Positions 36,759-46,125 of a stretch of 64,000 nucleotides of DNA are shown here, one piece after another (the stretch's first letter is position 1; each line of letters begins with the position of its first letter). Origin of the DNA: Allobosea sp. Its GTDB lineage: Bacteria; Pseudomonadota; Alphaproteobacteria; Rhizobiales; Kaistiaceae. The stretch covers positions 62,001-126,000 of the forward strand of contig JAFKFV010000013.1 of assembly GCA_017307955.1 (NCBI GenBank). The letters are read 5' to 3'. The notes beneath the pieces were generated by a model. The model saw only the letters and a list, made by a program, of their open reading frames with translations. It ran no database searches and had not been told where the DNA came from. Both the position numbers and the translations under genes were made by a program.

Positions 36759-38666
36759 TTGGCTCTTCCCCTTCCCGATCCCTCGCCCGAGCCGGCGTCT
36801 GCGATGCTGTTGCGCATGCGCGGCATCACGAAGACGTTCGACCGGACGCGCGCGCTGCAGGGCGCCGATTTCGAACTCGTCGAAGGCGAGATCCACGGCC
36901 TTCTCGGCGCCAACGGCGCCGGCAAGTCGACGCTGTCCAAGATCATCTCGGGCCACTATGCCCGCGACGGCGGCGAGATGACCTATCGCGGCCGCGACAT
37001 CCGCCTGCGCGGCACCCGCGATGCGCTCAATATCGGCATCGCCATCGTGATGCAGGAGACGAGCCTCGTCCCGGATCTGACGGTTCTCGAGAATATCTTC
37101 CTGCCCGAACTCGGGCGCCCCGGCCGGCTCGATTATCGCAAGCTGCGGCGCAGCGGCGAGGAGATCCTCGACTCCCTCGGCCAGCAGGACGCCCTCCCCT
37201 TCGATCTCGAAGTGCGCCGCCTTTCCTCGGCGCAGAAGCAGCTCGTCGAGATCGCCAAGGCGCTCAGCGTGCGCGCAAAGCTGCTGATTTTCGACGAGCC
37301 CACCGCATCGCTCAGCCCCGGCGAGGTCGAGCGGCTCTTCGATGTCATGAGCCGCCTGCGCGCCTCCGGCCGCGGCCTCGTCTTCGTGTCGCACCGCCTC
37401 GAGGAGGTCTTCGCCCTCACCGATCGCGTCACGGTGCTGCGCGAAGGCCGCACGGTCATGGATGCGCACGCGACCTCGGGCCTCACCCAGGCCGAGCTGA
37501 TCCGCGCCATGGTCGGCGCCGAGCTCGGCGCAATCTATACCGAGCGCCACGAGGACAATGCAGTCACCGGCCCTGTGGCGCTGGAGGTCTCGCATCTCCA
37601 GTCGGCGCCGCTCGTCCATGACGTCTCCTTCAAGGTCCACAAGGGCGAGATCCTCGGTCTCGGCGGCCTTGTCGGCGCCGGCCGCTCGGAGACGGCGGAG
37701 GCGATCTTCGGCCTGCGCCCGCGCACCGGCGGCAGCGTGCTCCTGAACGGCAAGCCGCTCAAGGCCGACAGCCCGAAGACGGCGATCCGCTCGGGACTCG
37801 GCTTCGTCGCCGAGGATCGCCGCACGCAGAACATCGTCCCCGATCTCTCCGTGAAGGAGAACCTGCTGCTCGCCCATCTCGGCGCGCATCGCGGCTTCTT
37901 CTGCGGCTATGGCGCGCGCACGAAGCGCGTCGACGAGCTTCTCGCGCGCCTCGATCTTCCGGGCGACCGCATGCTCGACGCCTCGATGCTGAGCTTCTCC
38001 GGCGGCATGCAGCAGAAGATCATCATGGCGCGCTGGCTGCTGCTCGGCCCGAACGTGCTGATCCTCGACGAGCCGACCAAGGGCGTCGATATCGGCACGC
38101 GCGCCAGCATCTATTCCATGCTGCGCGACATCGCGGCCGATGGCGTCGCGCTCGTCATCATCTCGTCCGACTTCGAGGAGCTGCTCGGCCTCGCCGACCG
38201 CGTCGTGGTCGTCAGCGACGGCCGCTCGACCGCCGATCTGCCGAGCTCGGTGCTCGACGAGGAGAAGCTGACGCTGCTCGCCGCGCCGCGCACCTCCATG
38301 GCCCGCAATACGGCGCTCCTGAACGACCTCACGCGCCAATATGGCGGCGCCGGCTTCTGGGCGCTGATCGAGGACGAGAGCCTCATCTGCCTCAATGCCG
38401 TGGTGAAGGATGCCGAGCTCGACCCCGGCTTCAAGGCCGGCGAGGCGCGGCGCCTTTCCGAGACGCGCGTGCCGCTGGCGCTCTCCCGCCGCGAGGCCGG
38501 CTTCGTGCGCGAGGCGTCCGGCGGCCGCGAGACGCTGGTCGTTCCGGTGACCAGCCCGCGCGGCCATGATCTCGGCTGGGTCGGCCTCAGCCTTCGCGAG
38601 GGGGCGGCGCTGCCGCCGCCCGAAGCCATCAAATCGTCGATCGACAACATGGCGGCGACGCTGTGA
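36759..38666 (+). CDS. Sugar ABC transporter ATP-binding protein (RbsA-like) with C-terminal extension
   Basis: A 635-residue double ATPase if the TTG at 36759 is used (TGGAG six bases before it); the ATG at 36804 is an alternative. NBD1 has GLLGANGAGKSTL, a degenerate signature LSSAQKQLVEIAKAL and LLIFDEPTASL. NBD2 has the usual divergent GLVGAGRSETAEAIFG, then LSFSGGMQQKIIMARWL and LILDEPTKGVD. RbsA proteins end at about 500 residues; here about 126 further residues follow EEKLTLLAAP, with a sensor-like mixed alpha/beta pattern (FWALIEDESLICLN, GRETLVVPVTSPRGHDLGWV). The role of the extension is unknown. It powers import with the flanking genes. Confidence 0.9.
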   Translation: MALPLPDPSPEPASAMLLRMRGITKTFDRTRALQGADFELVEGEIHGLLGANGAGKSTLSKIISGHYARDGGEMTYRGRDIRLRGTRDALNIGIAIVMQETSLVPDLTVLENIFLPELGRPGRLDYRKLRRSGEEILDSLGQQDALPFDLEVRRLSSAQKQLVEIAKALSVRAKLLIFDEPTASLSPGEVERLFDVMSRLRASGRGLVFVSHRLEEVFALTDRVTVLREGRTVMDAHATSGLTQAELIRAMVGAELGAIYTERHEDNAVTGPVALEVSHLQSAPLVHDVSFKVHKGEILGLGGLVGAGRSETAEAIFGLRPRTGGSVLLNGKPLKADSPKTAIRSGLGFVAEDRRTQNIVPDLSVKENLLLAHLGAHRGFFCGYGARTKRVDELLARLDLPGDRMLDASMLSFSGGMQQKIIMARWLLLGPNVLILDEPTKGVDIGTRASIYSMLRDIAADGVALVIISSDFEELLGLADRVVVVSDGRSTADLPSSVLDEEKLTLLAAPRTSMARNTALLNDLTRQYGGAGFWALIEDESLICLNAVVKDAELDPGFKAGEARRLSETRVPLALSRREAGFVREASGGRETLVVPVTSPRGHDLGWVGLSLREGAALPPPEAIKSSIDNMAATL

Positions 38667-38706
38667 CGCGCCACCAGCCCCAGTGATTTCCGAGGAACGT
38701 CCTTCC

Positions 38707-39684
38707 ATGGCAACGTCCCATTCCGAACGAAGCGTCCAGCCCTCGCTGGCCAAGAAGCTGACACGGCGGCTCGAAGTCCGCATGGCGCTTCTGACGCTCG
38801 CGATCGCCGCGATCCTGTCGCTGCTGTCGCCCTATTTCCTGACGCATTCCAACGTCTTCAACATGCTCGACCAGTCGGTCGTGATCGGCATCATCTCGGT
38901 CGGCATGACCTTCGTGATCCTGACCGGCGGCATCGACCTCTCGGTCGGCTCGGTGGCGGGCCTCACGGGCATCATTCTCGGCCTCGCGCTGCAGCAGATG
39001 CCGATCGTGCCGGCCATCGGCCTCGCCGTGCTCTGCGGCGCCTTCATCGGCCTGATCTCGGGCATCCTGATCAACGTCTTCGGGCTCGCCGCCTTCGTCG
39101 TCACGCTCGGCGTCATGGCGATCGCCCGCAGCCTCGCCTACATCTTCTCGGGCCAGACGGCGATCTCCAACATCCCGGAGGACATGCAGAACATCGTCTA
39201 TACGAGCGTTCTCGGCATCCCCTCCAACGTGCTGTTCCTGATCGTCCTCTACCTCCTTGCCTGGGCCTATCTCACCTATACGAAGGGCGGCCGCACGATC
39301 TACGCCGTCGGCTCCAACAAGGAGGCGGCGCGGGCGGCGGGCCTCAACACGCTGTTCTATTCGGTGCTGCCCTATGTCCTGTCGGCGGCGCTCTCGGCGG
39401 TGGCGATCACCTTCTCGATCAGCCAGCTGCTCTCGGCCGATCCGCTGATGGGCAACCAGATGGAGCTCGACGCCATCGCCGCGGTGGTGATCGGCGGCGC
39501 CAGCCTCTATGGCGGCCGCGGCTCGATGATCGGCACGCTGTTCGGGGTCTTCATCATGGTCATGATCCGCAACGGATTGAATCTCATGGGCGTCTCTCCC
39601 TTCTGGCAGGGCTCGGCGATCGGCACCATCATCATCGTGGCGCTACTGGTGGAGCGCTTCGTCTCGGCGCGGGTGAGCCGATGA
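38707..39684 (+). CDS. Sugar ABC transporter permease (RbsC-like)
   Basis: A 325-residue permease with eight to ten hydrophobic segments. The hallmark sequences are FVILTGGIDLSVGSVAGLTG, GLISGILINVFGLAAFVVTLGVMAIARSL, IYAVGSNKEAARAAG (the cytoplasmic coupling region) and IGGASLYGGRGSMIGTLFG. ATG 38707 is 12 bp after AGGAACG. Its stop overlaps the next start by 4 bp. Confidence 0.92.
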   Translation: MATSHSERSVQPSLAKKLTRRLEVRMALLTLAIAAILSLLSPYFLTHSNVFNMLDQSVVIGIISVGMTFVILTGGIDLSVGSVAGLTGIILGLALQQMPIVPAIGLAVLCGAFIGLISGILINVFGLAAFVVTLGVMAIARSLAYIFSGQTAISNIPEDMQNIVYTSVLGIPSNVLFLIVLYLLAWAYLTYTKGGRTIYAVGSNKEAARAAGLNTLFYSVLPYVLSAALSAVAITFSISQLLSADPLMGNQMELDAIAAVVIGGASLYGGRGSMIGTLFGVFIMVMIRNGLNLMGVSPFWQGSAIGTIIIVALLVERFVSARVSR

Positions 39685-41615
39685 GCACGCCCTCTCTCGC
39701 CATCCGCCTCTTCGGCACGGAAGAACCGGTCGCGCCGCTGCGCATCCTGAAGGCCGGCGCCCTCACCGCCGAGTTCGACGCCGGCAATCTCCGCCATATC
39801 CGCTTCGGCGGCGTCGAGATCATCCGCGCGGTTTCGTTCATCGTCCGCGACCGCAACTGGGGCACCTACAACCCCGTCCTGTCGAACCTCGTCGTCGACG
39901 AGCGGCCGGACGGCTTCACGGTCAGCTATGACGCGCGCGCCGGCGATGGCCATCAGGCTTTCCGCTTCTCCGCGCGCATCGAGGGCGACAGCGCCGGCCG
40001 GCTCGATTTCTCGGCGACGGGCCATGCCGAGACCGATTTCCTCACCAACCGCACCGGCTTCGTCGTCCTGCATCCGATCGTCGGCGTCTCGGGCGAGCCG
40101 GTCACCATCGAGCATGCCGACGGCGTGATCGAGGAGGGCCGCTTCCCGGACATCATCGATCCCGTGCAGCCGATCATGAACATCCGCGCGCTGACGCATG
40201 AGGCGGCGCCGGGCGTCTCCGTCACCTGCCGGATGGAAGGCGACGTCTACGAGATGGAGGACCAGCGCAACTGGACCGACGCCTCGTACAAGACCTATGT
40301 CCGGCCGCTCGCCTTGCCCTGGCCCTACACGATCGCCAGGGGCGACGGCGTCGAGCAGGCGATCCGCCTCACCGTCACCGGTCCCGCCCCGGCCGCGAGC
40401 ACCGGCACCGGCGCGATCACCGTTGCCGTCGGCGACGTGATCGGCACGGTCCCGCCGCTCGGCCTCGGCCTCGATCCGAGCGAGATCCCCGACACCCTCG
40501 CCCATGCCGGGCTTCTGCGCTCCGTCGGCGCGAAACTCCTGGTCGGCTATTACGACCCCGCCAAGGGCCATGACCGCGCGACGCTTTCTGGCATCGCCGC
40601 GGCCGCCAGGGCGCTCGGCGCCGAGGCGCGGCTGGAGGCGGTGATCACCTCGGTCGAGGGCTTCGCGGAGGAGATCGCGGCGCTCGGCCGCATCGTCGCC
40701 GAACTCGGCTCGCCCTTCGCGTCCGTCCTCGTCTCGCCGACGCCGGATCTCAAATGCACGCTGCCCGGCGCCGTCTGGCCGCCGGCGCCGCCGCCCCGCG
40801 CCATGTTCGAGGCGGCGCGGAAGGCCTTCCCCGGCGTCAGGCTCGGCGGCGGAATGTTCAGCCTCTTCACCGAGCTGAACCGCAAGCGCCCGCCCGTCGA
40901 TCTCCTCGACTTCGTCTCCTTCACGACGACCGCGACGCTGCATGCCGGCGACGACGCCTCGATCGTCGAGGGACTCGAATCCCTCCCCGCCATCGCGCTG
41001 TCGGCCCGCGCCATCGCCGGCGACAAGCCCTATGCCGTCGGCCCGAGCGCCATCGGTATGCGCATGAATCCCTATGGCGAGGCTCCCTTCGCCAATCCCG
41101 GCAATATCCGTCAGGCGATGAACTTCAACGATCCGCGCCAGCGCGGCCTGCTCGGCGCCGCCTTCGCGCTGGGCTATGTCGCCCGCTTCGCGGAAGGCGG
41201 CGCGGAGACCATCACGCTCGGCGGCACGACCGGCGCCTTCGGCCTCGTCTCGGTGCCGCAGGATTGGCCGCAGCCCTGGTTCGAAGGGCGCGGCGGCCTC
41301 TTCCCGATGTTCCATGTGCTGCGCGGCCTCGCCCGCCTCGCCGGCCAGCAGCTCAGGCCGGTCGTCGCCTCCGCGGCGATCGAGGGCCTCGCAGCCGAGA
41401 CAGCGGAGGGCACCGAGCTCTGGCTCGCCAACCGCACGGGCACAGCTGAAACGCTGGCCCTGCCCCGCCCCGCGCGCGACGTCTTCCTGCTCGATGCCGA
41501 CAGCTTCGCCGCCGCGGCCGAAGATGCGAACGCGCTCGAGACGCTCACCCGCGCCACCACCGCCACCACCATCGCGCTCGGCCCCTATGCCGTCGCCCGC
41601 CTCCGTCTTTCCTGA
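39681..41615 (+). CDS. D-apionate lactonase-like (ApnL family) protein
   Basis: A 644-residue cytoplasmic protein with no signal peptide. It appears to have an N-terminal beta-rich domain (about 1-250), a TIM-barrel-like middle (about 260-560, with repeated strand-helix units such as LLVGYYDP and ASVLVSPTPDLK) and a C-terminal beta domain. Length, layout and context match my recollection of ApnL, the D-apionolactone hydrolase of D-apiose catabolism; this is recognition, not a search. It overlaps the permease gene by 4 bp and precedes denD. Here it may open an acid-sugar lactone for the downstream dehydrogenases. Confidence 0.55.
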   Translation: MSTPSLAIRLFGTEEPVAPLRILKAGALTAEFDAGNLRHIRFGGVEIIRAVSFIVRDRNWGTYNPVLSNLVVDERPDGFTVSYDARAGDGHQAFRFSARIEGDSAGRLDFSATGHAETDFLTNRTGFVVLHPIVGVSGEPVTIEHADGVIEEGRFPDIIDPVQPIMNIRALTHEAAPGVSVTCRMEGDVYEMEDQRNWTDASYKTYVRPLALPWPYTIARGDGVEQAIRLTVTGPAPAASTGTGAITVAVGDVIGTVPPLGLGLDPSEIPDTLAHAGLLRSVGAKLLVGYYDPAKGHDRATLSGIAAAARALGAEARLEAVITSVEGFAEEIAALGRIVAELGSPFASVLVSPTPDLKCTLPGAVWPPAPPPRAMFEAARKAFPGVRLGGGMFSLFTELNRKRPPVDLLDFVSFTTTATLHAGDDASIVEGLESLPAIALSARAIAGDKPYAVGPSAIGMRMNPYGEAPFANPGNIRQAMNFNDPRQRGLLGAAFALGYVARFAEGGAETITLGGTTGAFGLVSVPQDWPQPWFEGRGGLFPMFHVLRGLARLAGQQLRPVVASAAIEGLAAETAEGTELWLANRTGTAETLALPRPARDVFLLDADSFAAAAEDANALETLTRATTATTIALGPYAVARLRLS

Positions 41616-41642
41616 AGCAACCGTCCCCCAAGGATCCTTCCC

Positions 41643-42632
41643 ATGCATGTCCTGATCATCGGAGCCGCCGGCATGGTCGGCCGCAAGCTCACCGAGCGGC
41701 TGGTGGCCGATGGCGGCCTCGGCGGCAAGGAGATTGCGCGCCTCACCCTCGCCGACATGTTCGAGCCGGCCGCGCCGGCCGGCTTCACGGGTGAGGTGAC
41801 GACGCTCGCCGCCGATCTCTCCGAACCCGGCACCGCCGCGCGCCTCGTCGCCGACCGGCCGGACGTGATCTTCCATCTCGCCGCCATCGTCTCCGGCGAG
41901 GCCGAGGCCGATTTCGACAAGGGCTATCGGATCAATCTCGACGGCACGCGCTATCTCTTCGACGCCGTCCGCCTCGAAGGCCAGAAGGCGCCCTATCGCC
42001 CGCGCGTCGTCTTCACCTCGTCCATCGCCGTGTTCGGCGCGCCCTTCCCGGATGCGATCGCCGACGACTTCTTCACGACGCCGCTGACGAGCTACGGCGC
42101 ACAGAAGGCGATCGGCGAACTGCTCCTCGCCGATTACACCCGGCGCGGCTTCTTCGACGGCATCGGCATCCGCCTGCCGACCATCTGCATCCGCCCCGGC
42201 AAGCCCAACAAGGCCGCGTCCGGCTTCTTCTCCAACATCCTGCGCGAGCCGCTCGCCGGCCATGAGGCCGTGCTGCCGGTCTCGACCGATGTCCGCCACT
42301 GGCATGCCTCGCCGCGCGCCGCCGTCGGCTTCCTGAAGCATGCCGCGACGATCGACGGCGACAGCGTCGGCCCGCGCCGCAACCTGACCATGCCCGGCCT
42401 CTCCGCCACCGTCGGCGAGCAGATCGAGGCGCTCCGCCGCGTCGCTGGCGAGAAGGCCGTGAAGCTGATCCGCCACGAGGAGGATCCGACCATCGTCAGG
42501 ATCGTCGCCGGCTGGCCGCGCAATTTCGATCCGGCGCGGGCGCTGTCGCTCGGCTTCAAGGCCGACGCCTCCTTCGACGAGATCATCCGCATCCACATCG
42601 ACGACGAACTCGGCGGCACAATCGGGGCCTGA
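41643..42632 (+). CDS. denD: D-erythronate dehydrogenase (extended SDR)
   Basis: A 329-residue NAD-dependent extended SDR. The cofactor loop GAAGMVG is at residues 7-13, Ser126/Ser127 in FTSSIAVFG, and the catalytic Tyr151-x-x-x-Lys155 in SYGAQKAIGELL. Sequences RLPTICIRPGKPNKAASGFFSNI and VSTDVRHWHASPRAAVGFL are typical of DenD, which oxidises D-erythronate at C2 to the 2-oxo acid. It lies 27 bp after the lactonase-like gene; OtnK and OtnC, needed further down the pathway, are encoded at 44204-46110. Confidence 0.82.
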   Translation: MHVLIIGAAGMVGRKLTERLVADGGLGGKEIARLTLADMFEPAAPAGFTGEVTTLAADLSEPGTAARLVADRPDVIFHLAAIVSGEAEADFDKGYRINLDGTRYLFDAVRLEGQKAPYRPRVVFTSSIAVFGAPFPDAIADDFFTTPLTSYGAQKAIGELLLADYTRRGFFDGIGIRLPTICIRPGKPNKAASGFFSNILREPLAGHEAVLPVSTDVRHWHASPRAAVGFLKHAATIDGDSVGPRRNLTMPGLSATVGEQIEALRRVAGEKAVKLIRHEEDPTIVRIVAGWPRNFDPARALSLGFKADASFDEIIRIHIDDELGGTIGA

Positions 42633-42652
42633 GCCCCTACCGGAGAGCTGCG

Positions 42653-43417
42653 ATGAGCGCTGCTGACTTCTTCTCGCTCTCCGGCCGCGTCGCCGCCGTC
42701 ACAGGCGGCGGCAGCGGCATCGGCCTTGCGAGCGCCGAGGCGCTGGCGGCGGCGGGCGCCCGCGTCGCGGTCATCGATCGCGCCGAGGTCAAGGCCGAGA
42801 CGCTGGCGCGGATCGGCGCCGGCGCGCTCTCGGTCGTCGCCGACGTCGCCGACGAAGCCTCGCTCGAGGCCGCCATCGCGCGGATCGTCGAGACCTGCGG
42901 AACCCTGGACATCCTCGTCAACAGCGCCGGCACCGCGATCCGCCGGCCGGCGGTCGAGCTGGCGCTCGCCGACTGGCAGAAGGTCGTCGACGTCAACATG
43001 ACCGGCACCTTCCTCGCCTGCCGGATCGCCGCGCGTGCCATGATCGCCGGCGGCCGCGGCGGCGCGATCGTCAATGTCTCCTCGATCATGGGCTTCTCGG
43101 GCGGCGGCCTCTACCCGAACATTTCCTACCAGACGACCAAGGGCGCGATCGTCAACCTGACCCGCGCGCTCGCCGTCGAATGGGCGGGCGAGGGCATCCG
43201 CGTCAATGCCGTGGCGCCGACCTATGTCCGCACGCCCTTCATCGCCCCGCTCACCGCCGATCCCGCGCTCGTCGAAAAGATCGAGGCGATGACGCCGATG
43301 CGCCGCCTCGCCGATCCCGAGGAAGTCGCCTCGGCTATCCTCTTCCTGGCCGGCCCGGGTGCGTCCATGATCACCGGCCACACGCTGCCCGTCGATGGCG
43401 GCTTCCTCGCGCAATAG
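42653..43417 (+). CDS. SDR family oxidoreductase (sugar/polyol dehydrogenase-like)
   Basis: A 254-residue classical SDR. TGGGSGIG is at residues 17-24, Asp42 after beta2 (VAVIDRA) predicts NAD preference, NSAG at 90-93 and Tyr159-x-x-x-Lys163 (YQTTK). The C-terminus MITGHTLPVDGGFLAQ is standard. Similar to polyol and aldonate dehydrogenases. Its place between denD and another SDR suggests oxidation of the sugar before or after the lactonase step. Confidence 0.85.
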   Translation: MSAADFFSLSGRVAAVTGGGSGIGLASAEALAAAGARVAVIDRAEVKAETLARIGAGALSVVADVADEASLEAAIARIVETCGTLDILVNSAGTAIRRPAVELALADWQKVVDVNMTGTFLACRIAARAMIAGGRGGAIVNVSSIMGFSGGGLYPNISYQTTKGAIVNLTRALAVEWAGEGIRVNAVAPTYVRTPFIAPLTADPALVEKIEAMTPMRRLADPEEVASAILFLAGPGASMITGHTLPVDGGFLAQ

Positions 43418-43438
43418 CGCAAAGCTTCGGAGTTTGAG

Positions 43439-44188
43439 ATGACCGCATCAGGCAGGATCGCGCTCGTGACGGGCGCCGGGACGGGAATCGGGCGCGCCGT
43501 CGCGCTCGCGCTGTCCGCGGCCGGCTACAGCCTCGCCGTCACCGGCCGCCGCGTCGAGCCGCTCGAGGAACTGGCCCGCGAGGCCGCCGGCGAGGTGCTG
43601 GTGGCGCCGTCCGACCTCACCGACCCGGCTTCGGTCGATGCGCTGTTCGACGCGGTCAAGGAGCGGTTCGGCCGCCTCGACGTGCTCTTCAACAATGCCG
43701 GCGTCGGCGCGCCGCCGGTGAATATCGAGGACCTCGCCTTCGAGCAGTGGAAGGCCGTTATCGACACCAATGTCACCGGCGTCTTCCTCTGCACGCGCGC
43801 CGCCTTCCGCATCATGAAGGACCAGTCGCCGCGCGGCGGCCGCATCATCAACAACGGCTCGATTTCCGCCGACCGGCCGCGCCCGAACTCAGCGCCCTAC
43901 ACGGCCTCGAAGCACGCGGTTCTCGGCCTCACCAAGTCGACGGCGCTCGACGGGCGCAAATACGACATCGCCTGCGGCCAGATCGATATCGGCAACACCG
44001 AGACGCCGATGGCGGCCAAGATGAAGAGCGGCGTCCTGCAGGCCGACCTCACGACCAAGGCGGAGCCGACCTTCGACGTGCGCCATGTCGCCGATGCGGT
44101 CGTCCATATGGCCGGCCTGCCGCTCGACACCAACATCCTGCAGATGACCATCATGGCGACCAAGATGCCGCTCATCGGCCGCGGCTGA
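43439..44188 (+). CDS. SDR family oxidoreductase
   Basis: A 249-residue classical SDR with TGAGTGIG at residues 11-18, an Arg pair after beta2 (TGRRVEP) suggesting NADP, NNAG at 85-88, Ser141 and Tyr154-x-x-x-Lys158 (YTASK). It closes the plus-strand operon and is convergent with otnC, 15 bp away. Substrate unknown. Confidence 0.85.
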   Translation: MTASGRIALVTGAGTGIGRAVALALSAAGYSLAVTGRRVEPLEELAREAAGEVLVAPSDLTDPASVDALFDAVKERFGRLDVLFNNAGVGAPPVNIEDLAFEQWKAVIDTNVTGVFLCTRAAFRIMKDQSPRGGRIINNGSISADRPRPNSAPYTASKHAVLGLTKSTALDGRKYDIACGQIDIGNTETPMAAKMKSGVLQADLTTKAEPTFDVRHVADAVVHMAGLPLDTNILQMTIMATKMPLIGRG

Positions 44189-44203
44189 TCCCGCCGCAGC
44201 CGG

Positions 44204-44848
44204 TCATGTCCGGCGGCGCAGCGCCTCGACCTGCTCGGCTGTCAGCGGACGGATCTTGCGGCCGTCCAGCATCAGATGCAGCCGCGCCGTCTCCTCCAGT
44301 TCCTCGGTCGCATACTGCGCCTCGCGCAGCGTTGCGCCCGAGACCACCGGGCCGTGATTGGCAAGAAGGACGGCGCTGTGCGTCTTCGCCTTCTCGCCGA
44401 CCGCCAGCGCCAGGCTCTCGTCGCCCGGCGGGTAATAGGGGATGAGCGGCAGCGAGCCGACCCGCATCACATAATAGGCGGTGAGCGGCGGCAGCACGTC
44501 CTCGGGGTCGATATCGGCGAGGATGCTGACCGCGACCGCATGCGTCGAATGGAGATGCACGACCGCGCCCGCCTCCGGCCGCTCGCAATACATGCAGCGG
44601 TGCAGGAAGGCCTCCTTGGTCGGCTTGTCGCCGCCCGTCTGCACGCCCTCGGCCGAGAATCGCGACAGCCGCGCCGGATCGAGATCGCCCAGCGAGGCAT
44701 TGGTCGGCGTCATCAGCAGTTCGCCGCTCGGCAGGCGCGCGCTGATATTCCCCGTCGAGCCGAAGGTCAGCCCGCGCTCGAAGATCGAGGCGCCGACCCG
44801 GCAGATCTCGTCGCGGAGGCGGGTCTCGTCGCTGATGATCGCGGTCAT
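44204..44848 (-). CDS. otnC: 3-oxo-tetronate 4-phosphate decarboxylase (class II aldolase family)
   Basis: A 214-residue class II aldolase/adducin-fold enzyme. OtnC decarboxylates 3-oxo-tetronate 4-phosphate to dihydroxyacetone phosphate. Metal and catalytic residues are visible: Glu79 (TKEAFLH), His98 and His100 (VHLHSTHA) and the His in LLANHGPVV; the N-terminus GLTFGSTGNISARLP is the family signature. It overlaps otnK by 4 bp, the conserved otnK-otnC pairing. Confidence 0.9.
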   Translation of the reverse strand: MTAIISDETRLRDEICRVGASIFERGLTFGSTGNISARLPSGELLMTPTNASLGDLDPARLSRFSAEGVQTGGDKPTKEAFLHRCMYCERPEAGAVVHLHSTHAVAVSILADIDPEDVLPPLTAYYVMRVGSLPLIPYYPPGDESLALAVGEKAKTHSAVLLANHGPVVSGATLREAQYATEELEETARLHLMLDGRKIRPLTAEQVEALRRRT

Positions 44849-46110
44849 GCCAGGAAGCTCCAGGCCTTGAGGAAGAAATCGTCGGCGCCGAAATTGCCGG
44901 ATTTCAGCGCCAGCGCCACCGGCTTCGCATCACCGAGGCTGAGCGTCCACGGGACGCCCGGATCGATCTCGGGGCCGATCGCCAGCGCCGCCACGCCGAG
45001 CGCCTGCACGACGGCCCCCGAGGTTTCGCCGCCGGCGACGAGGAAGCGCGTCGTGCCCCGCTCGCGAAGGCGGGTGGCGACCGTTGCGAAGAGATGCTCG
45101 ACCAGTTCGCCGGCCTTGTCGCGGCCGAGCTTTTCCTGCGCGCGCGCCACCGCCGCCGGCTCGTCGCTGGCATAGACGAGCGCAGGCCCATCGCCCGCCG
45201 CCTCGATGAAGGCGACGACCGTCTCGGCCGTGTCCTTGCCGTCCGCGATCGACAGCGGATCGACCTTGAGCGCCGGCATGCCGGCTTCGATCGCCGCGGC
45301 CACCTGCCGCCGCGTCGCCGCCGAGCAGGAGCCGGCGAGAACGACCGGCCGGCCTTCCGGCGCCGTCAGGCGGGCGGGGCCGCCGCTGCCCGCGATGAGC
45401 CCCAGCCGGCGGAAATTCTCGGGAAGGCCGATCGCGATGCCCGAGCCGCCGGTAATAAGCGGCAGCTCCGCCGCGGCTTCGCCGATGGCGCGGAGGTCGG
45501 CATCCTCGATCGCATCGACTATCAGCATGCGCGGCGCCTCGGCCTCCGCCGCGGTGAAGGCGGCGCGGATCGCATCCGGCCCCCTGGCGACGGTCTCGCG
45601 CGCGACGAGCCCAACCGGAACCCTGGTCTGCGCCTGCAGCACGCGGACGAGATTGGCGTCGCGCATCGGCGTCAGCGGATGATCCTTCATCGGGCTGTCG
45701 GAGAGCAGCAGGTCGCCGACGAAGAGATGGCCGCGATAGACGGTGCGCTTGTTGGCCGGGAAGGCCGGGCAAGCAATCGTGACCTTGGCGCCGAGCTCCT
45801 GCATGAGCGCCTCGGCGACCGGCCCGATATTGCCTTCCGCCGTCGAATCGAAGGTCGAGCAATACTTGAAGATGATCTGCCGCGCGCCATGGGCTCTGAG
45901 CCAGCGCGCCGCCTCCAGCGACAGCGAGACGGCTTCGGCGGCCGGGATCGTGCGCGATTTCAGGGCGACCACCACCGCTTCCGCCTCGCCCGGATCGAAG
46001 CCCGCCGGCGGCGTTCCCACCACCTGCACGGTCTTCATCCCCTCGCGGGCCAGCATCAGCGCGAGATCGGTTGCGCCGGTCAGGTCGTCGGCAACAGCGC
46101 CGAGCAGCAT
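44845..46110 (-). CDS. otnK: 3-oxo-tetronate kinase (DUF1537 family)
   Basis: A 421-residue four-carbon acid sugar kinase. The N-terminal substrate domain starts MLLGAVADDLTGATDLALML and includes FKYCSTFDSTAEGNIGP and CPAFPANKRTVYRGHLFVGD; the C-terminal ATP domain has FLVAGGETSGAVVQALG. OtnK phosphorylates 3-oxo-tetronate at O4. The CSTFDSTxxGNIG pattern fits OtnK better than D-threonate kinase. A strong ribosome site (GAGGAGAGGAG) precedes the ATG. It lies 15 bp after the LacI-type regulator gene in the same operon. Confidence 0.9.
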   Translation of the reverse strand: MLLGAVADDLTGATDLALMLAREGMKTVQVVGTPPAGFDPGEAEAVVVALKSRTIPAAEAVSLSLEAARWLRAHGARQIIFKYCSTFDSTAEGNIGPVAEALMQELGAKVTIACPAFPANKRTVYRGHLFVGDLLLSDSPMKDHPLTPMRDANLVRVLQAQTRVPVGLVARETVARGPDAIRAAFTAAEAEAPRMLIVDAIEDADLRAIGEAAAELPLITGGSGIAIGLPENFRRLGLIAGSGGPARLTAPEGRPVVLAGSCSAATRRQVAAAIEAGMPALKVDPLSIADGKDTAETVVAFIEAAGDGPALVYASDEPAAVARAQEKLGRDKAGELVEHLFATVATRLRERGTTRFLVAGGETSGAVVQALGVAALAIGPEIDPGVPWTLSLGDAKPVALALKSGNFGADDFFLKAWSFLA

Positions 46111-46125
46111 GGCAATCTCCTCTCC

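Noticed and set aside
39507..42596. A 1029-codon open frame antisense to the ApnL-like and denD genes
   Set aside because: It is low-complexity, rich in Arg/Gly/Asp/Glu, has no domain and mirrors genes with clear homology. Long antisense frames arise from GC-rich codon use; similar ones at 36642-38783 and 18058-20058 were dropped for the same reason.
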